A DNA stretch of 64,000 bases from assembly GCF_035984415.1 (NCBI RefSeq), contig NZ_CP130720.1:5084001-5148000 (forward strand), in the 5' to 3' direction. Origin of the DNA: Streptomyces sp. NBC_01296. GTDB taxonomy: Bacteria; Actinomycetota; Actinomycetes; Streptomycetales; Streptomycetaceae. Positions 39,789-48,774 of the stretch are shown here, one piece after another. The first letter of the stretch is position 1. Each line of letters starts with the position of its first letter. The translations under genes were made by a program, and so were the position numbers. The notes under the pieces were generated by a model. That model ran no database searches, was not told the origin of the DNA, and saw only the letters and a list, made by a program, of their open reading frames with translations.

Positions 39789-42623
39789 ATGCCCGCCAAC
39801 GAAACCGCTCCTCCCGTCAAGAAGAGGGGACGACGCGCCCGTCTGATCGTGCTCGTGCTGGTCCTGGCGCTCCTCGCGGGCTTCGGGTACGGGACGTACT
39901 GGAGCATGGACAACGTCCGTGCCTCGTTCCCCCAGGCCACCGGCACCCTCAAGGTCCCCGGCCTGACCGGGACCGTCGAGGTCAAGCGCGACTCCCACGG
40001 CATTCCCCAGCTCTACGCCGACAACGACGACGACCTCTTCCGCGCCCAGGGCTTCGTCCACGCCCAGGACCGCTTCTGGGAGATGGACGTCCGCCGCCAC
40101 ATGACCTCCGGCCGGCTCTCCGAGATGTTCGGGTCCGGCCAGGTCGAGACCGACGCCTTCCTGCGCACGCTCGGCTGGCGCCAGGTCGCGCAGGCGGAGT
40201 ACGACACGAAGCTCTCGGCCGAGACGAAGAAGTACCTGCAGGCCTACGCCGACGGGGTCAACGCGTACCTGAAGGGGAAGTCCGGCAAGGACCTCTCCGT
40301 CGAGCACGCCACCCTCAAGCTCAGCGACGACTACCGGCCCGAGCAGTGGACCCCGGTGGACTCGGTGGCCTGGCTCAAGGCGATGGCGTGGGACCTGCGC
40401 GGCAACATGCAGGACGAGATCGACCGCGCGCTGATGTCCAACAAGCTCACGCAGGCGCAGATCGACGAGCTCTACCCGCCGTACCCCTTCGACCGGAACA
40501 AGGCGATCGTCGACGGCGGCAAGATCGACGGCGGGAAGTACACGCCGCAGGGCGGCGGCGCGGCCGCCGGCTCCACGGGAACGGGCTCCGGCAAGGGTTC
40601 CGGCAGCGCCGCCGGCTCGCAGGCCTCGACCACCGGCTCGCAGCCCTCGCCCACCGGCCTCGCGGACGACACCACCGCCCAGGGCGCCACCGTGGGCCTG
40701 CGCAACTCGCTGACCTCCCTCGCCAAGACCCTGGACAAGGTCCCCGCGATCCTCGGCCCCAACGGCAGCGGCATCGGCTCGAACTCCTGGGTCGTCTCCG
40801 GCCAGTACACGACCACCGGCAAGCCGCTGCTCGCGAACGACCCGCACCTGTCCCCGCAGCTGCCCTCGGTCTGGTACCAGATGGGCCTGCACTGCCGCGC
40901 GGTCTCGAACCAGTGCAAGTACGACCTCGCCGGCTACACCTTCTCCGGCATGCCCGGCGTGGTCATAGGCCACAACGCCGACATCGCCTGGGGCATGACC
41001 AACCTCGGCGCCGACGTCACCGACCTCTACCTCGAGCAGGTCAAGCCCGAGGGCTACGTCTACGACAACAAGGTGGTCCCCTTCACGACCCGTGAAGAGG
41101 TCATCAAGATCGCGGGCGGCACCAGCAAGAAGATCACCGTCCGCACCACCAACAACGGCCCGCTGATCTCCGACCGCAGCGAGGAGCTCGGCACGGTCGG
41201 CAGCCGCGCCCCCGTCTCCAGCTCGGCCCCCGACCGCGGCAACGGCTACGCCGTCGCCCTGCGCTGGACCGCCCTGGACCCGGGCAAGTCGATGGACGCC
41301 GTCTTCGCCCTCGACCGGGCCAAGGACTTCGCCGGCTTCCGGGCCGCCGCCCGCGACTTCGAGGTGCCGTCCCAGAACCTGATCTACGCCGACACCAAGG
41401 GCAACATCGGCTACCAGGCCCCGGGCCGCATCCCGATGCGCGGCTCCGGCGACGGCCGCATGCCGGCCCCGGGCTGGGACTCCAAGTACGCCTGGAAGGG
41501 CGGCAAGGACGGGAACGCGGGATACATCCCGCAGGACGAGATGCCGTACGACTACAACCCGGCGCGCGGCTACATCGTCACCGCGAACCAGGCCGTCGTG
41601 GAGAGCGGGACCGGCGCGGGCAAGTACCCGTACGTGCTGACCACCGACTGGGGCTACGGCGCCCGCAGCCAGCGGATCAACGACCTCATCGAGGCGAAGA
41701 TCAAGGACAACGGCAAGATCTCCACCGACGACATGCGCACCATGCAGATGGACAACAGCAGCGAGATCGCCGCGCTGCTCACCCCGATGCTGGCCAAGAT
41801 CGAGGTCTCGGACCCCGACGTGCGCTCCGCGCAGAAGTTGCTGGAGGGCTGGAACTACACGCAGGAGCCCGACTCGGCGGCGGCCGCGTACTTCAACGCG
41901 GTCTGGCGCAACATCCTCAAGCTGTCCTTCGGCGACAAGATGCCGAAGGAGCTGCGGATCGAGGGCAGCTGCATGAACGTCCGGGAGGAGAGCGGCGGTC
42001 CGGTCGACGACCTGGCCAAGACGGTCCGCGAATGCGGTACGCGCGACTCCGACTCGGCGCAGCCGGACGGCGGCGACCGCTGGTTCGAGGTGGTCCGGCG
42101 CCTGGTCAAGGACGAGAAGTCGGCCTGGTGGCAGACGCCCGCCGCCCGCAACCAGCCGGCGACCGCCACCCGCGACCAGCTGTTCGCGCGGGCCATGAAG
42201 GACGCCCGCTGGGAGCTGACCGCCAAGCTCGGCAAGGACCAGTCCACCTGGAGCTGGGGCCGCCTGCACCAGCTGACGCTGAAGAACCAGACCATAGGCA
42301 CCGAGGGCCCCGGCTTCATGCAGTGGCTCCTCAACCGCGGCCCGTGGAACCTGGGCGGCGGCGAGGCCACCGTGAACGCGACCGGCTGGAACGCCTCCAG
42401 CGGGTACGGGGTCACCTGGGTCCCGTCGATGCGCATGATCGTGAACCTCAGTGACCTGGACAAGTCCCGCTGGATCAACCTGACCGGCGCCTCGGGCCAC
42501 GCGTACCACGACAACTACTACGACCAGACGGACATGTGGGCCAAGGGCGAGCTGCTGGACTGGCCCTTCGGCAAGGAGGCCGTGGACAAGGCGACGGCGG
42601 AGACGCTGACGCTCAAGCCGTGA
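39789..42623 (+). CDS. Penicillin acylase family N-terminal-nucleophile amidohydrolase
   Basis: A 944-residue precursor with a basic N-terminus and signal anchor (about 18-36, LIVLVLVLALLAGFGYGTYW). The alpha chain has RDSHGIPQLYADNDDDLFRA. A Gly/Ser-rich spacer lies at about 254-300. The nucleophile Ser331 is in GIGSNSWVVSG, where self-cleavage should release the beta chain. LLANDPHLSPQLPSVWYQMG and GYTFSGMPGVVIGHNADIAW follow as usual. Relatives cleave amide bonds in beta-lactams, acyl-homoserine lactones or lipopeptides; substrate is unknown here. ATG 39789 follows TAAGGACAGC. Its last 11 bases overlap the convergent cyclo-ligase gene. Confidence 0.93.
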   Translation: MPANETAPPVKKRGRRARLIVLVLVLALLAGFGYGTYWSMDNVRASFPQATGTLKVPGLTGTVEVKRDSHGIPQLYADNDDDLFRAQGFVHAQDRFWEMDVRRHMTSGRLSEMFGSGQVETDAFLRTLGWRQVAQAEYDTKLSAETKKYLQAYADGVNAYLKGKSGKDLSVEHATLKLSDDYRPEQWTPVDSVAWLKAMAWDLRGNMQDEIDRALMSNKLTQAQIDELYPPYPFDRNKAIVDGGKIDGGKYTPQGGGAAAGSTGTGSGKGSGSAAGSQASTTGSQPSPTGLADDTTAQGATVGLRNSLTSLAKTLDKVPAILGPNGSGIGSNSWVVSGQYTTTGKPLLANDPHLSPQLPSVWYQMGLHCRAVSNQCKYDLAGYTFSGMPGVVIGHNADIAWGMTNLGADVTDLYLEQVKPEGYVYDNKVVPFTTREEVIKIAGGTSKKITVRTTNNGPLISDRSEELGTVGSRAPVSSSAPDRGNGYAVALRWTALDPGKSMDAVFALDRAKDFAGFRAAARDFEVPSQNLIYADTKGNIGYQAPGRIPMRGSGDGRMPAPGWDSKYAWKGGKDGNAGYIPQDEMPYDYNPARGYIVTANQAVVESGTGAGKYPYVLTTDWGYGARSQRINDLIEAKIKDNGKISTDDMRTMQMDNSSEIAALLTPMLAKIEVSDPDVRSAQKLLEGWNYTQEPDSAAAAYFNAVWRNILKLSFGDKMPKELRIEGSCMNVREESGGPVDDLAKTVRECGTRDSDSAQPDGGDRWFEVVRRLVKDEKSAWWQTPAARNQPATATRDQLFARAMKDARWELTAKLGKDQSTWSWGRLHQLTLKNQTIGTEGPGFMQWLLNRGPWNLGGGEATVNATGWNASSGYGVTWVPSMRMIVNLSDLDKSRWINLTGASGHAYHDNYYDQTDMWAKGELLDWPFGKEAVDKATAETLTLKP

Positions 42624-43227
42624 ATCTGATCACCCCCGACGGGGTGGCCACCGCCTGAACGGGGTGGTCGTGCGGTTCCTCCGGGACCCGCGCGACCACC
42701 TCTTCGTCGTAGAGGAGCACGACCAGCGCGGGATGCGCCCCGGCGCGCTCCAGGCGCGCCAGTACCCGGTCGTACGAGCCCCCGCCGCGCCCCAGGCGCA
42801 TCCCGCGGCCGTCCACGGCCAGCCCCGGCAGCAGGACGGCGTCGGCGCCGGCGACCGCGTCCGGCCCGAGCCGGGGCCCGGCCGGCTCCAGCAGCCGCAT
42901 CCTTCCGGGGTGGGCGGCCCCGGCGAGGCTGCCTTGGCCTTCGTACGCCGCCCAGTCGAGGTCGTTGTCGGGCAGCAGGACGGGCAGCAGCACCCGCTTC
43001 CCGGCCGCGCGCAGGGCGTCCAGCAGATCGCGGGTGCCGGGTTCGGCGCCGACGGAGACGTACGCGGCCACGGTGTGCGCATCGGCCAGCTCGGGCAGTT
43101 CAAGAGCGGAGCGGGAGAGCGCGAGGGCCGACGTACGCAGGAATGCGGGGGACAAGGCGCGGCGGGCGGCCAGGAGTTCTCGGCGCAGCCCGGCCTTTTC
43201 GGACGGGTTCGGCGGGTTCCATACCAC
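42613..43227 (-). CDS. 5-formyltetrahydrofolate cyclo-ligase
   Basis: A 204-residue MTHFS-family enzyme: SEKAGLRRELLAARRALSPA at the N-terminus, LDWAAYEGQGSLAGAAHPGR, and the nucleotide/folate loop RGMRLGRGGGSYDRVLARL. It converts 5-formyl-THF to 5,10-methenyl-THF with ATP, keeping one-carbon pools balanced. It lies divergent from galU (96 bases between starts) and overlaps the 3' end of the penicillin acylase gene by 11 bases on the opposite strand. The pairing with galU and glp is a conserved actinobacterial arrangement. Confidence 0.93.
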   Translation of the reverse strand: MVWNPPNPSEKAGLRRELLAARRALSPAFLRTSALALSRSALELPELADAHTVAAYVSVGAEPGTRDLLDALRAAGKRVLLPVLLPDNDLDWAAYEGQGSLAGAAHPGRMRLLEPAGPRLGPDAVAGADAVLLPGLAVDGRGMRLGRGGGSYDRVLARLERAGAHPALVVLLYDEEVVARVPEEPHDHPVQAVATPSGVIRFTA

Positions 43228-43323
43228 AGCTGACTCTGATTTCCTTTCAAATCGGGGCGAAGTCGGATCTATTCACCGGAATCAAACCCGGAGCGGTCCG
43301 TGAGACCCACTATCGTTCTGCCC

Positions 43324-44226
43324 ATGACTCAGTTGCACCCTGTGATCAAGAAGGCCGTGATCCCGGCCGCAGGTCTCGGCACCCGCTTCCTTCCGGCGAC
43401 GAAGGCGACGCCCAAGGAAATGCTCCCGGTCGTGGACAAGCCGGCCATCCAGTACGTCGTCGAGGAGGCCGTCTCGGCGGGCCTGGACGACGTTCTCATG
43501 ATCACGGGGCGTAACAAGCGCGCACTCGAGGACCACTTCGACCGCAATTACGAGCTGGAATCGGCCCTCATCGCCAAGGGCGACGACGACCGGCTCAAGA
43601 AGGTCCAGGAGTCCAGCGACCTCGCCACCATGCACTACGTCCGCCAGGGCGACCCGCGCGGCCTCGGCCACGCCGTCCTGTGCGCCGAGCCGCACGTCGG
43701 CGACGAGCCCTTCGCCGTCCTGCTCGGCGACGACCTGATCGACCCCCGCGACCCGCTGCTGCGCCAGATGACCGACGTCCACGCCCGCACCGGCGGCACC
43801 GTCATCGCCCTCATGGAGGTCGACCCCGCCAACGTCCACCTCTACGGCTGCGCCGCCGTCGAGGCCACGGACGAGGAGGACGTCGTCCGGATCACCGGCC
43901 TCGTCGAGAAGCCGGACGCGGCGGACGCGCCCAGTAATTACGCGGTCATCGGACGCTATGTCCTGCACCCCGCGATCTTCGACATACTGCGGGAGACCGA
44001 GCCGGGCCGCGGCGGGGAGATCCAGCTCACCGACGGCCTGCAGAAGCTTGCCGCCGACGAGACCGTGGGCGGCCCGGTGCACGGCGTGGTCTTCCGGGGC
44101 CGCCGCTACGACACCGGAGACCGCGGCGACTACCTGCGGGCCATCGTCCGTCTCGCGTGCGAGCGTGAGGACCTGGGCCCGGAGTTCCGCACCTGGCTTC
44201 ACCGTTACGTCACGGAGGAGATGTAG
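43324..44226 (+). CDS. galU: UTP-glucose-1-phosphate uridylyltransferase
   Basis: A 300-residue nucleotidyltransferase: KKAVIPAAGLGTRFLPATKA (UTP-binding loop), PKEMLPVVDKPAIQYVVEEA, FAVLLGDDLID (metal-binding Asp) and RRYDTGDRGDYLRAIVRLA. It makes UDP-glucose for polysaccharide, glycogen-related and cell-wall sugars and so may feed the exopolysaccharide cluster at 7-17 kb. ATG 43324 gives the standard MTQLHPVIKKAVIPAAG start. It is followed 5 bases later by the gephyrin-like gene, with GGAGGAG inside the galU end serving as ribosome site, so the two are cotranscribed. Confidence 0.96.
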   Translation: MTQLHPVIKKAVIPAAGLGTRFLPATKATPKEMLPVVDKPAIQYVVEEAVSAGLDDVLMITGRNKRALEDHFDRNYELESALIAKGDDDRLKKVQESSDLATMHYVRQGDPRGLGHAVLCAEPHVGDEPFAVLLGDDLIDPRDPLLRQMTDVHARTGGTVIALMEVDPANVHLYGCAAVEATDEEDVVRITGLVEKPDAADAPSNYAVIGRYVLHPAIFDILRETEPGRGGEIQLTDGLQKLAADETVGGPVHGVVFRGRRYDTGDRGDYLRAIVRLACEREDLGPEFRTWLHRYVTEEM

Positions 44227-44230
44227 CACC

Positions 44231-45571
44231 TTGAGCAGCCGCGCACCGCAGGACACCGGCCACGGCGCCCAGCGCCTGTGGTCGGTCGACGAGCACCTCG
44301 CGGACGTCCTCGCCGCCATCCGGCCGCTGGAGCCCATCGAGCTCCAGCTGCTCGACGCCCAGGGCTGTGTCCTGGTCGAGGACGTCACCGTGCCCGTCGC
44401 CCTCCCGCCCTTCGACAACAGCTCCATGGACGGGTACGCCGTCCGCACGGCCGATGTCCAGGGCGCGAGCGAGGAGTTCCCCGCGGTGCTGACGGTCATC
44501 GGGGACGTGGCGGCGGGCAGCGGAGAGCTGCCCACCGTCGGCCCCGGCCAGGCCGCCCGCATCATGACGGGCGCCCCGCTGCCTCCGGGGGCCGAGGCCG
44601 TCGTGCCGGTCGAGTGGACCGACGGCGGCAGCGGCGGCGGCGCGGCCGCCGGCATGACCCCGGCCAGCGCGGCCCCCGAGGGCGCGGGCGGCGAGGTGCG
44701 GGTGCACCGGGCCGCGGAGGCCCGGGCGCACGTACGCTCGCGCGGCAGCGACGTCCAGGCCGGGGACCTCGCCCTGGCCGCCGGCACGGTGCTCGGCCCG
44801 CCGCAGATCGCGCTCCTCGCGGCCATCGGGCGGGGCACCGTACGGGTGCGGCCGCGCCCGCGCGTGGTCGTGCTGTCCACCGGCAGCGAGCTGGTCCAGC
44901 CGGGCGAGTCCCTGGCCGCGGGGACGATCTACGACTCGAACAGCTTCGCGCTGGCCGCCGCGGCGCGCGACGCCGGGGCGATCGCCTACCGGGTCGGGGC
45001 CGTGGCCGACGACGCCGAGACGCTGCGCTCCACCATCGAGGACCAGCTGATCCGGGCCGACCTGCTGGTCACCACGGGCGGCGTGAGCGTCGGCGCGTAC
45101 GACGTGGTCAAGGAGGCGCTGTCCTCGGTGGGCACCGCCGAGGACGAGCCCGACGGCGGGCGGATGGACTTCCGCAAGCTCGCGATGCAGCCCGGCAAAC
45201 CGCAGGGCTTCGGCACCGTCGGCCCGGACCACACCCCCCTGCTGGCCCTGCCCGGCAACCCGGTGTCCTCGTACGTCTCCTTCGAGCTGTTCGTACGCCC
45301 CGCGATCCGCGCACTCATGGGCCTGGCGGACGTAAACCGGCCCAGCGTGCGGGCGGCCTTGAAGGCCGACAAGGCGCTGGGCTCCCCGGCGGGCCGCCGC
45401 CAGTTCCTGCGCGGCACGTACGACGCGGAGAGCGGCACGGTCAGCCCGGTCGGCGGATCGGGGTCCCACCTGATCGCGGCCCTGGCCCACGCCGACTCGC
45501 TGATGGTCGTACCGGAGGACGTCACCTCGGTGGAGCCGGGGGCCGAGCTGGAAGTGGTCCTGCTCGGCTGA
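44231..45571 (+). CDS. glp: Gephyrin-like molybdopterin molybdotransferase (Glp/MoeA)
   Basis: A 446-residue MoeA-type protein: LPPFDNSSMDGYAVRTADVQ, the substrate loops AARIMTGAPLPPGAEAVVPV and VLSTGSELVQPGESLAAGTI, then DLLVTTGGVSVGAYDVVKEA and LALPGNPVSSYVSFELFVRP. MoeA inserts molybdate into adenylylated molybdopterin. In actinobacteria the copy in the galU-glp-rimJ-glpR block was shown (Corynebacterium) to act with FtsZ and membrane receptor GlpR in division. A low-complexity insert GGSGGGAAAGMTPASAAPEG interrupts domain 2. TTG 44231 follows GGAGGAG by about 9 bases. moaC and mogA follow, so a Moco role is also likely. Confidence 0.92.
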   Translation: MSSRAPQDTGHGAQRLWSVDEHLADVLAAIRPLEPIELQLLDAQGCVLVEDVTVPVALPPFDNSSMDGYAVRTADVQGASEEFPAVLTVIGDVAAGSGELPTVGPGQAARIMTGAPLPPGAEAVVPVEWTDGGSGGGAAAGMTPASAAPEGAGGEVRVHRAAEARAHVRSRGSDVQAGDLALAAGTVLGPPQIALLAAIGRGTVRVRPRPRVVVLSTGSELVQPGESLAAGTIYDSNSFALAAAARDAGAIAYRVGAVADDAETLRSTIEDQLIRADLLVTTGGVSVGAYDVVKEALSSVGTAEDEPDGGRMDFRKLAMQPGKPQGFGTVGPDHTPLLALPGNPVSSYVSFELFVRPAIRALMGLADVNRPSVRAALKADKALGSPAGRRQFLRGTYDAESGTVSPVGGSGSHLIAALAHADSLMVVPEDVTSVEPGAELEVVLLG

Positions 45572-45645
45572 AGTCCTGCGGGTGCGGGTAGCGTGTTGCA
45601 CCACACAGGCCCTTGCGGGGCCCGGAGCGGGAGCGGCACGAACCT

Positions 45646-46158
45646 ATGGCAGCGTTTTCCCAGGGGGCGACCCCCGGACCCCCTGAGCACAGCAGGCTGA
45701 CGCACATCGACGAGGCCGGCGCGGCCCGGATGGTGGACGTCTCGGAGAAGGACGTCACGACGCGGACGGCACGGGCCAGCGGGCGCGTGCTCGTCTCCGC
45801 CCGGGTGATCGAGCTGCTGCGCGGCGAGGGCGTGCCCAAGGGCGACGCCCTCGCCACCGCGCGGATCGCCGGGATCATGGGCGCGAAGAAGACCCCCGAC
45901 CTGATCCCGCTCTGCCACCCGCTGGCCGTATCGGGCGTGAAGGTGGACCTCTCGGTCGCCGACGACGCCGTCGAGATCCTCGCCACCGTCAAGACCACCG
46001 ACCGCACGGGCGTCGAGATGGAGGCGCTGACCGCCGTGGCGGTCGCCGGGCTCACCGTCATCGACATGGTGAAGGCCGTCGACAAGGGCGCCGTCATCAC
46101 GGACGTCCGGGTGGAGGAGAAGACCGGCGGCAAGTCCGGCGACTGGACGCGCGCGTGA
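45646..46158 (+). CDS. moaC: Cyclic pyranopterin monophosphate synthase
   Basis: A 170-residue MoaC: LTHIDEAGAARMVDVSEKDV, KTPDLIPLCHPLAVSGVKVD (active-site His region), TDRTGVEMEALTAVAVAGLT and DMVKAVDKGAVITDVRVEEK. It converts the MoaA product to cyclic pyranopterin monophosphate in molybdenum cofactor synthesis. ATG 45646 adds an 18-residue Ser/Gly/Pro-rich leader before the conserved start. It follows glp by 74 bases and is coupled to mogA by GTGA. moaA and moaE are not in the window. Confidence 0.95.
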   Translation: MAAFSQGATPGPPEHSRLTHIDEAGAARMVDVSEKDVTTRTARASGRVLVSARVIELLRGEGVPKGDALATARIAGIMGAKKTPDLIPLCHPLAVSGVKVDLSVADDAVEILATVKTTDRTGVEMEALTAVAVAGLTVIDMVKAVDKGAVITDVRVEEKTGGKSGDWTRA

Positions 46159-46781
46159 ACGCCCCGCGCGGCGGCGACGCCTTCAGCCACGTCCCCGTAC
46201 CCGCCCCGCCGGCGGCGGGCGGGACCCGGGCGGCCGAACCGGACGCCGCGGGCGCGGCCCGGGAGCCCGGGCGCACCCTGCGCGGGCTCGTGGTCACCGC
46301 CTCGAACCGCGCCTCGGCGGGCGTGTACGCCGACCGGGGCGGACCGCTGCTGGCCGAGGGGCTCGAGAAGCTCGGCTTCACGGTGGACGGCCCGCGGGTC
46401 GTCCCCGACGGGGATCCCGTCGAGCAGGCGCTGCGCGAGGGCGTGGCCGCCGGGTACGACGTCATCCTCACCACCGGCGGCACCGGCATCTCGCCGACCG
46501 ACCGCACCCCGGACGCCACCGCGCGGGTGCTGGACTACGAGATCCCGGGCATCCCGCAGGCCATCCGGGCCGAGGGCCTGGCGACCGTGCCGACCGCGGC
46601 CCTGTCCCGGGGCCTGGCGGGCGTGGCGGGCCACACCCTGATCGTGAACCTGCCCGGCTCGACCGGGGGCGTCCGCGACGGCCTCGCGGTCCTCACGCGG
46701 ATCCTGCCGCACGCCGTGGACCAGATCCGGGGCGGCGACCACCCCGTGCCCCCGGGCAGATCCTCCGGGAGCCCGAGCTGA
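46155..46781 (+). CDS. Molybdopterin adenylyltransferase (MogA/MoaB family)
   Basis: A 208-residue protein: GLVVTASNRASAGVYADRGG, YDVILTTGGTGISPTDRTPD (MPT-binding loop), GIPQAIRAEG and LIVNLPGSTGGVRDGLAVLT. It adenylylates molybdopterin before molybdate insertion by MoeA, which fits the glp gene two positions upstream. About 38 residues of Ala/Pro/Gly-rich sequence precede the domain. The GTG start overlaps the moaC stop (GTGA). MogA versus MoaB cannot be separated by sequence, as both have this activity. Confidence 0.9.
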   Translation: MNAPRGGDAFSHVPVPAPPAAGGTRAAEPDAAGAAREPGRTLRGLVVTASNRASAGVYADRGGPLLAEGLEKLGFTVDGPRVVPDGDPVEQALREGVAAGYDVILTTGGTGISPTDRTPDATARVLDYEIPGIPQAIRAEGLATVPTAALSRGLAGVAGHTLIVNLPGSTGGVRDGLAVLTRILPHAVDQIRGGDHPVPPGRSSGSPS

Positions 46782-46798
46782 ACGGACCCTCCTGGCCG

Positions 46799-47407
46799 GT
46801 GGTGCTGACCGACGGCGACGTCACGCTCCGGCCGATAAAGCTGCGGGACCAGGGCGCCTGGCGCGAGGTCAACCGGCGCAACCGCGACTGGCTCCGGCCG
46901 TGGGAGGCGACGATTCCGCCGCCCGCGCCGTGGGGGCCGGTGATCCACCGGCCGACGTACCGGCAGATGGTCCGCCATCTGCGGGCCGAGGCGAACGCCG
47001 GGCGGATGCTGCCGTTCGTCATCGAGTACCAGGGCCGGCTCGTCGGCCAGCTGACGGTCGCCGGGATCACCTGGGGCTCGATGTGCGCGGGCCACGTCGG
47101 CTACTGGGTGGACCGCGAGGTGGCGGGCCGGGGCGTGGTGCCGACGGCCGTCGCGCTCGCCGTGGACCACTGCTTCGCGAAGGTCGGGCTGCACCGGATC
47201 GAGGTGTGCATCCGCCCGGAGAACGGGCCGAGCCGGCGGGTGGTGGAGAAGCTGGGCTTCCGCGAGGAGGGGCTGCGGCCGCGCTACCTCCACATCGACG
47301 GCGCCTGGCGCGACCACCTCGTGTACGCGCTGACGGCGGAGGAGGTCCCGGAGGGGCTGCTGCGCCGCTGGCACCGCGGACACAGGCAGGGCACCTCGTC
47401 GGCGTAG
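46799..47407 (+). CDS. RimJ/RimL-type GNAT acetyltransferase
   Basis: A 202-residue N-acetyltransferase: VTLRPIKLRDQGAWREVNRR, LVGQLTVAGITWGSMCAGHV, GYWVDREVAGRGVVPTAVAL (acetyl-CoA site) and IRPENGPSRRVVEKLGFREE. These enzymes acetylate N-termini of ribosomal or other proteins. GTG 46799 is the first usual start, but in-frame CTG 46778, six bases after GGGAG and overlapping the mogA stop, would add NGPSWPV and give tight coupling. In actinobacteria a rimJ homologue sits between glp and glpR, as here. Confidence 0.88.
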   Translation: MVLTDGDVTLRPIKLRDQGAWREVNRRNRDWLRPWEATIPPPAPWGPVIHRPTYRQMVRHLRAEANAGRMLPFVIEYQGRLVGQLTVAGITWGSMCAGHVGYWVDREVAGRGVVPTAVALAVDHCFAKVGLHRIEVCIRPENGPSRRVVEKLGFREEGLRPRYLHIDGAWRDHLVYALTAEEVPEGLLRRWHRGHRQGTSSA

Positions 47408-47589
47408 CGGGCAGCGGCCGGCCGAAGCTCGGTAAACGAATAACTGTTCGAATTATCGGGTCGGGAAACCGATTCGCCCATAACCTGATCCGAAGAATCA
47501 CAAAAAAAGTCCGTGATATCAGCCAGTTCGTGCGACACACCGGTCCAATTGGCGGATCCGCCCGGCCGCGCCCCTCTACGGTGTGAGGT

Positions 47590-48615
47590 GTGAGCAGCAG
47601 CGGCCTCATCTACGCAGTCATTGTCGGGGCCTGGGCCGCCTACTTGGTGCCCATGTGGCTCCGGAGGCAGGACGAGCTGAACGAAGCCCGTCCGACGGAA
47701 CGCTTCTCCACTGCCATTCGGCTGCTTTCCGGCCGGGCGGGAATGGAGCGCCGTTACGCCAAGGGGCTGCGTGAACGCGGCGACCAGGAGGCCGAGCCCG
47801 AGCACCGCGCGGACCCGGACGCCGCGACGGAAACGGTGAATTCCGTGGACGCCGACGCCCGGGCCGTCGGCGTGCCCCCGACCAGGGCGGAGCCGAGGTC
47901 GGCCGTGGCGGAGCGGCACCGGCGCGAGCAGCGCCTGCAGGTGCTCGCGCGCCGCCGGCGCACCACCGCACTCCTCTTCCTGATCTTCACGCTCGGTGCG
48001 GTCGTCGCGGCGGTCGGCGGCCTGGGCTACCTCTGGGCGCCCGCCGTACCGGCCCTGCTGCTGAGCGCGTACATCGTGCACCTGCGGGTCCAGGAGCGGC
48101 GCCGCTACGAGTTCACCATGGACCGGCGGCGCGCCGAGGCCGCCGCCCGTCAGCTGCGCGAGAACCGCCCGCGCCGCCGTGAGCCGGAGGCCGCGGCGGG
48201 ATCCGAACCGGACCCTGCGCCACCCGTCTCCCCGCAGGAGGCCGGACGGCGCGCCCTGGTCGAGCAGACCGACCACGCGGAGTGGGTGGACCAGCAGCGC
48301 GAACGCGAACGCGGCCCCGCCCGCGGTGACAGCTGGGAGCCGGTCCCGGTCCCGCTGCCGACGTACGTGACGGCGCCGGTCGCCCCGCGCGCCACCGGTC
48401 CTGCGACCCCGGACGCCTGGAGCGCGACCCGCTCGAGCACGGCCGAGCCGACGGACCCGCGCCTGCGCGCCCAGCCGTCGCCGGCCCCGAAGGCCGAGCC
48501 GAAGCCGGACCACAAGCCCCAGCCGAACGCCCGCCCGCGCGGCCAGGGCCGCGGCCGCACGCCGCTGTTCGACCAGTACGAGAGCGACGACCGCCCCCGC
48601 GCCGCGAACGAATGA
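47590..48615 (+). CDS. sepX: SepX/GlpR-type divisome membrane protein
   Basis: A 341-residue membrane protein. The first helix is at about 4-23 (GLIYAVIVGAWAAYLVPMWL), followed by LRRQDELNEARPTERFSTAI. A cytoplasmic charged region and two helices follow at about 125-163 (TALLFLIFTLGAVVAAVGGL; AVPALLLSAYIVHLRVQERR). The tail is long and Pro/Arg-rich, ending LFDQYESDDRP. It matches GlpR of Corynebacterium, the receptor of Glp, and SepX of Streptomyces, which is needed for cell division and sporulation septation. GTG 47590 fits TGTGAGG upstream. The location behind glp and rimJ supports the call; the 182-bp gap before it may hold its own promoter. Confidence 0.85.
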   Translation: MSSSGLIYAVIVGAWAAYLVPMWLRRQDELNEARPTERFSTAIRLLSGRAGMERRYAKGLRERGDQEAEPEHRADPDAATETVNSVDADARAVGVPPTRAEPRSAVAERHRREQRLQVLARRRRTTALLFLIFTLGAVVAAVGGLGYLWAPAVPALLLSAYIVHLRVQERRRYEFTMDRRRAEAAARQLRENRPRRREPEAAAGSEPDPAPPVSPQEAGRRALVEQTDHAEWVDQQRERERGPARGDSWEPVPVPLPTYVTAPVAPRATGPATPDAWSATRSSTAEPTDPRLRAQPSPAPKAEPKPDHKPQPNARPRGQGRGRTPLFDQYESDDRPRAANE

Positions 48616-48648
48616 CCGGACCTGCACGGACGCTCCCCGGTATCGGTT

Positions 48649-48677
48649 TTGGAGCACCCGCGCGGGGGTGCTAATGT
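48649..48677 (+). promoter_or_regulatory. Promoter of tRNA-Ala
   Basis: TTGGAG (48649-48654), 17 bases, then TAATGT (48672-48677) with a preceding TGC, an extended -10 form for the housekeeping sigma factor. Transcription would start about 8 bases before the tRNA at 48692. Confidence 0.6.
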
Positions 48678-48691
48678 TTCACACGTCGCAA

Positions 48692-48765
48692 GGGCCTGTG
48701 GCGCAGTCTGGTAGCGCACCTCGTTCGCATCGAGGGGGTCTGGGGTTCAAATCCCCACAGGTCCA
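48692..48765 (+). tRNA. tRNA-Ala, anticodon CGC
   Basis: A 74-base cloverleaf. The acceptor stem GGGCCTG pairs with CAGGTCC and includes the G3-U70 pair that identifies alanine tRNAs. The D arm is GCGC/GCGC, the anticodon arm CCTCG-TTCGCAT-CGAGG with anticodon CGC (reads GCG), and the T arm TGGGG-TTCAAAT-CCCCA. CCA is not fully encoded. It has its own promoter and hairpin terminator. Confidence 0.95.
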
Positions 48766-48774
48766 CAGACGATG

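Noticed and set aside
48692..48765. tRNA-Ala considered as an attachment site of an integrated element.
   Set aside because: No integrase gene lies within the window and the tRNA 3' end itself is not repeated downstream; only its terminator sequence recurs.
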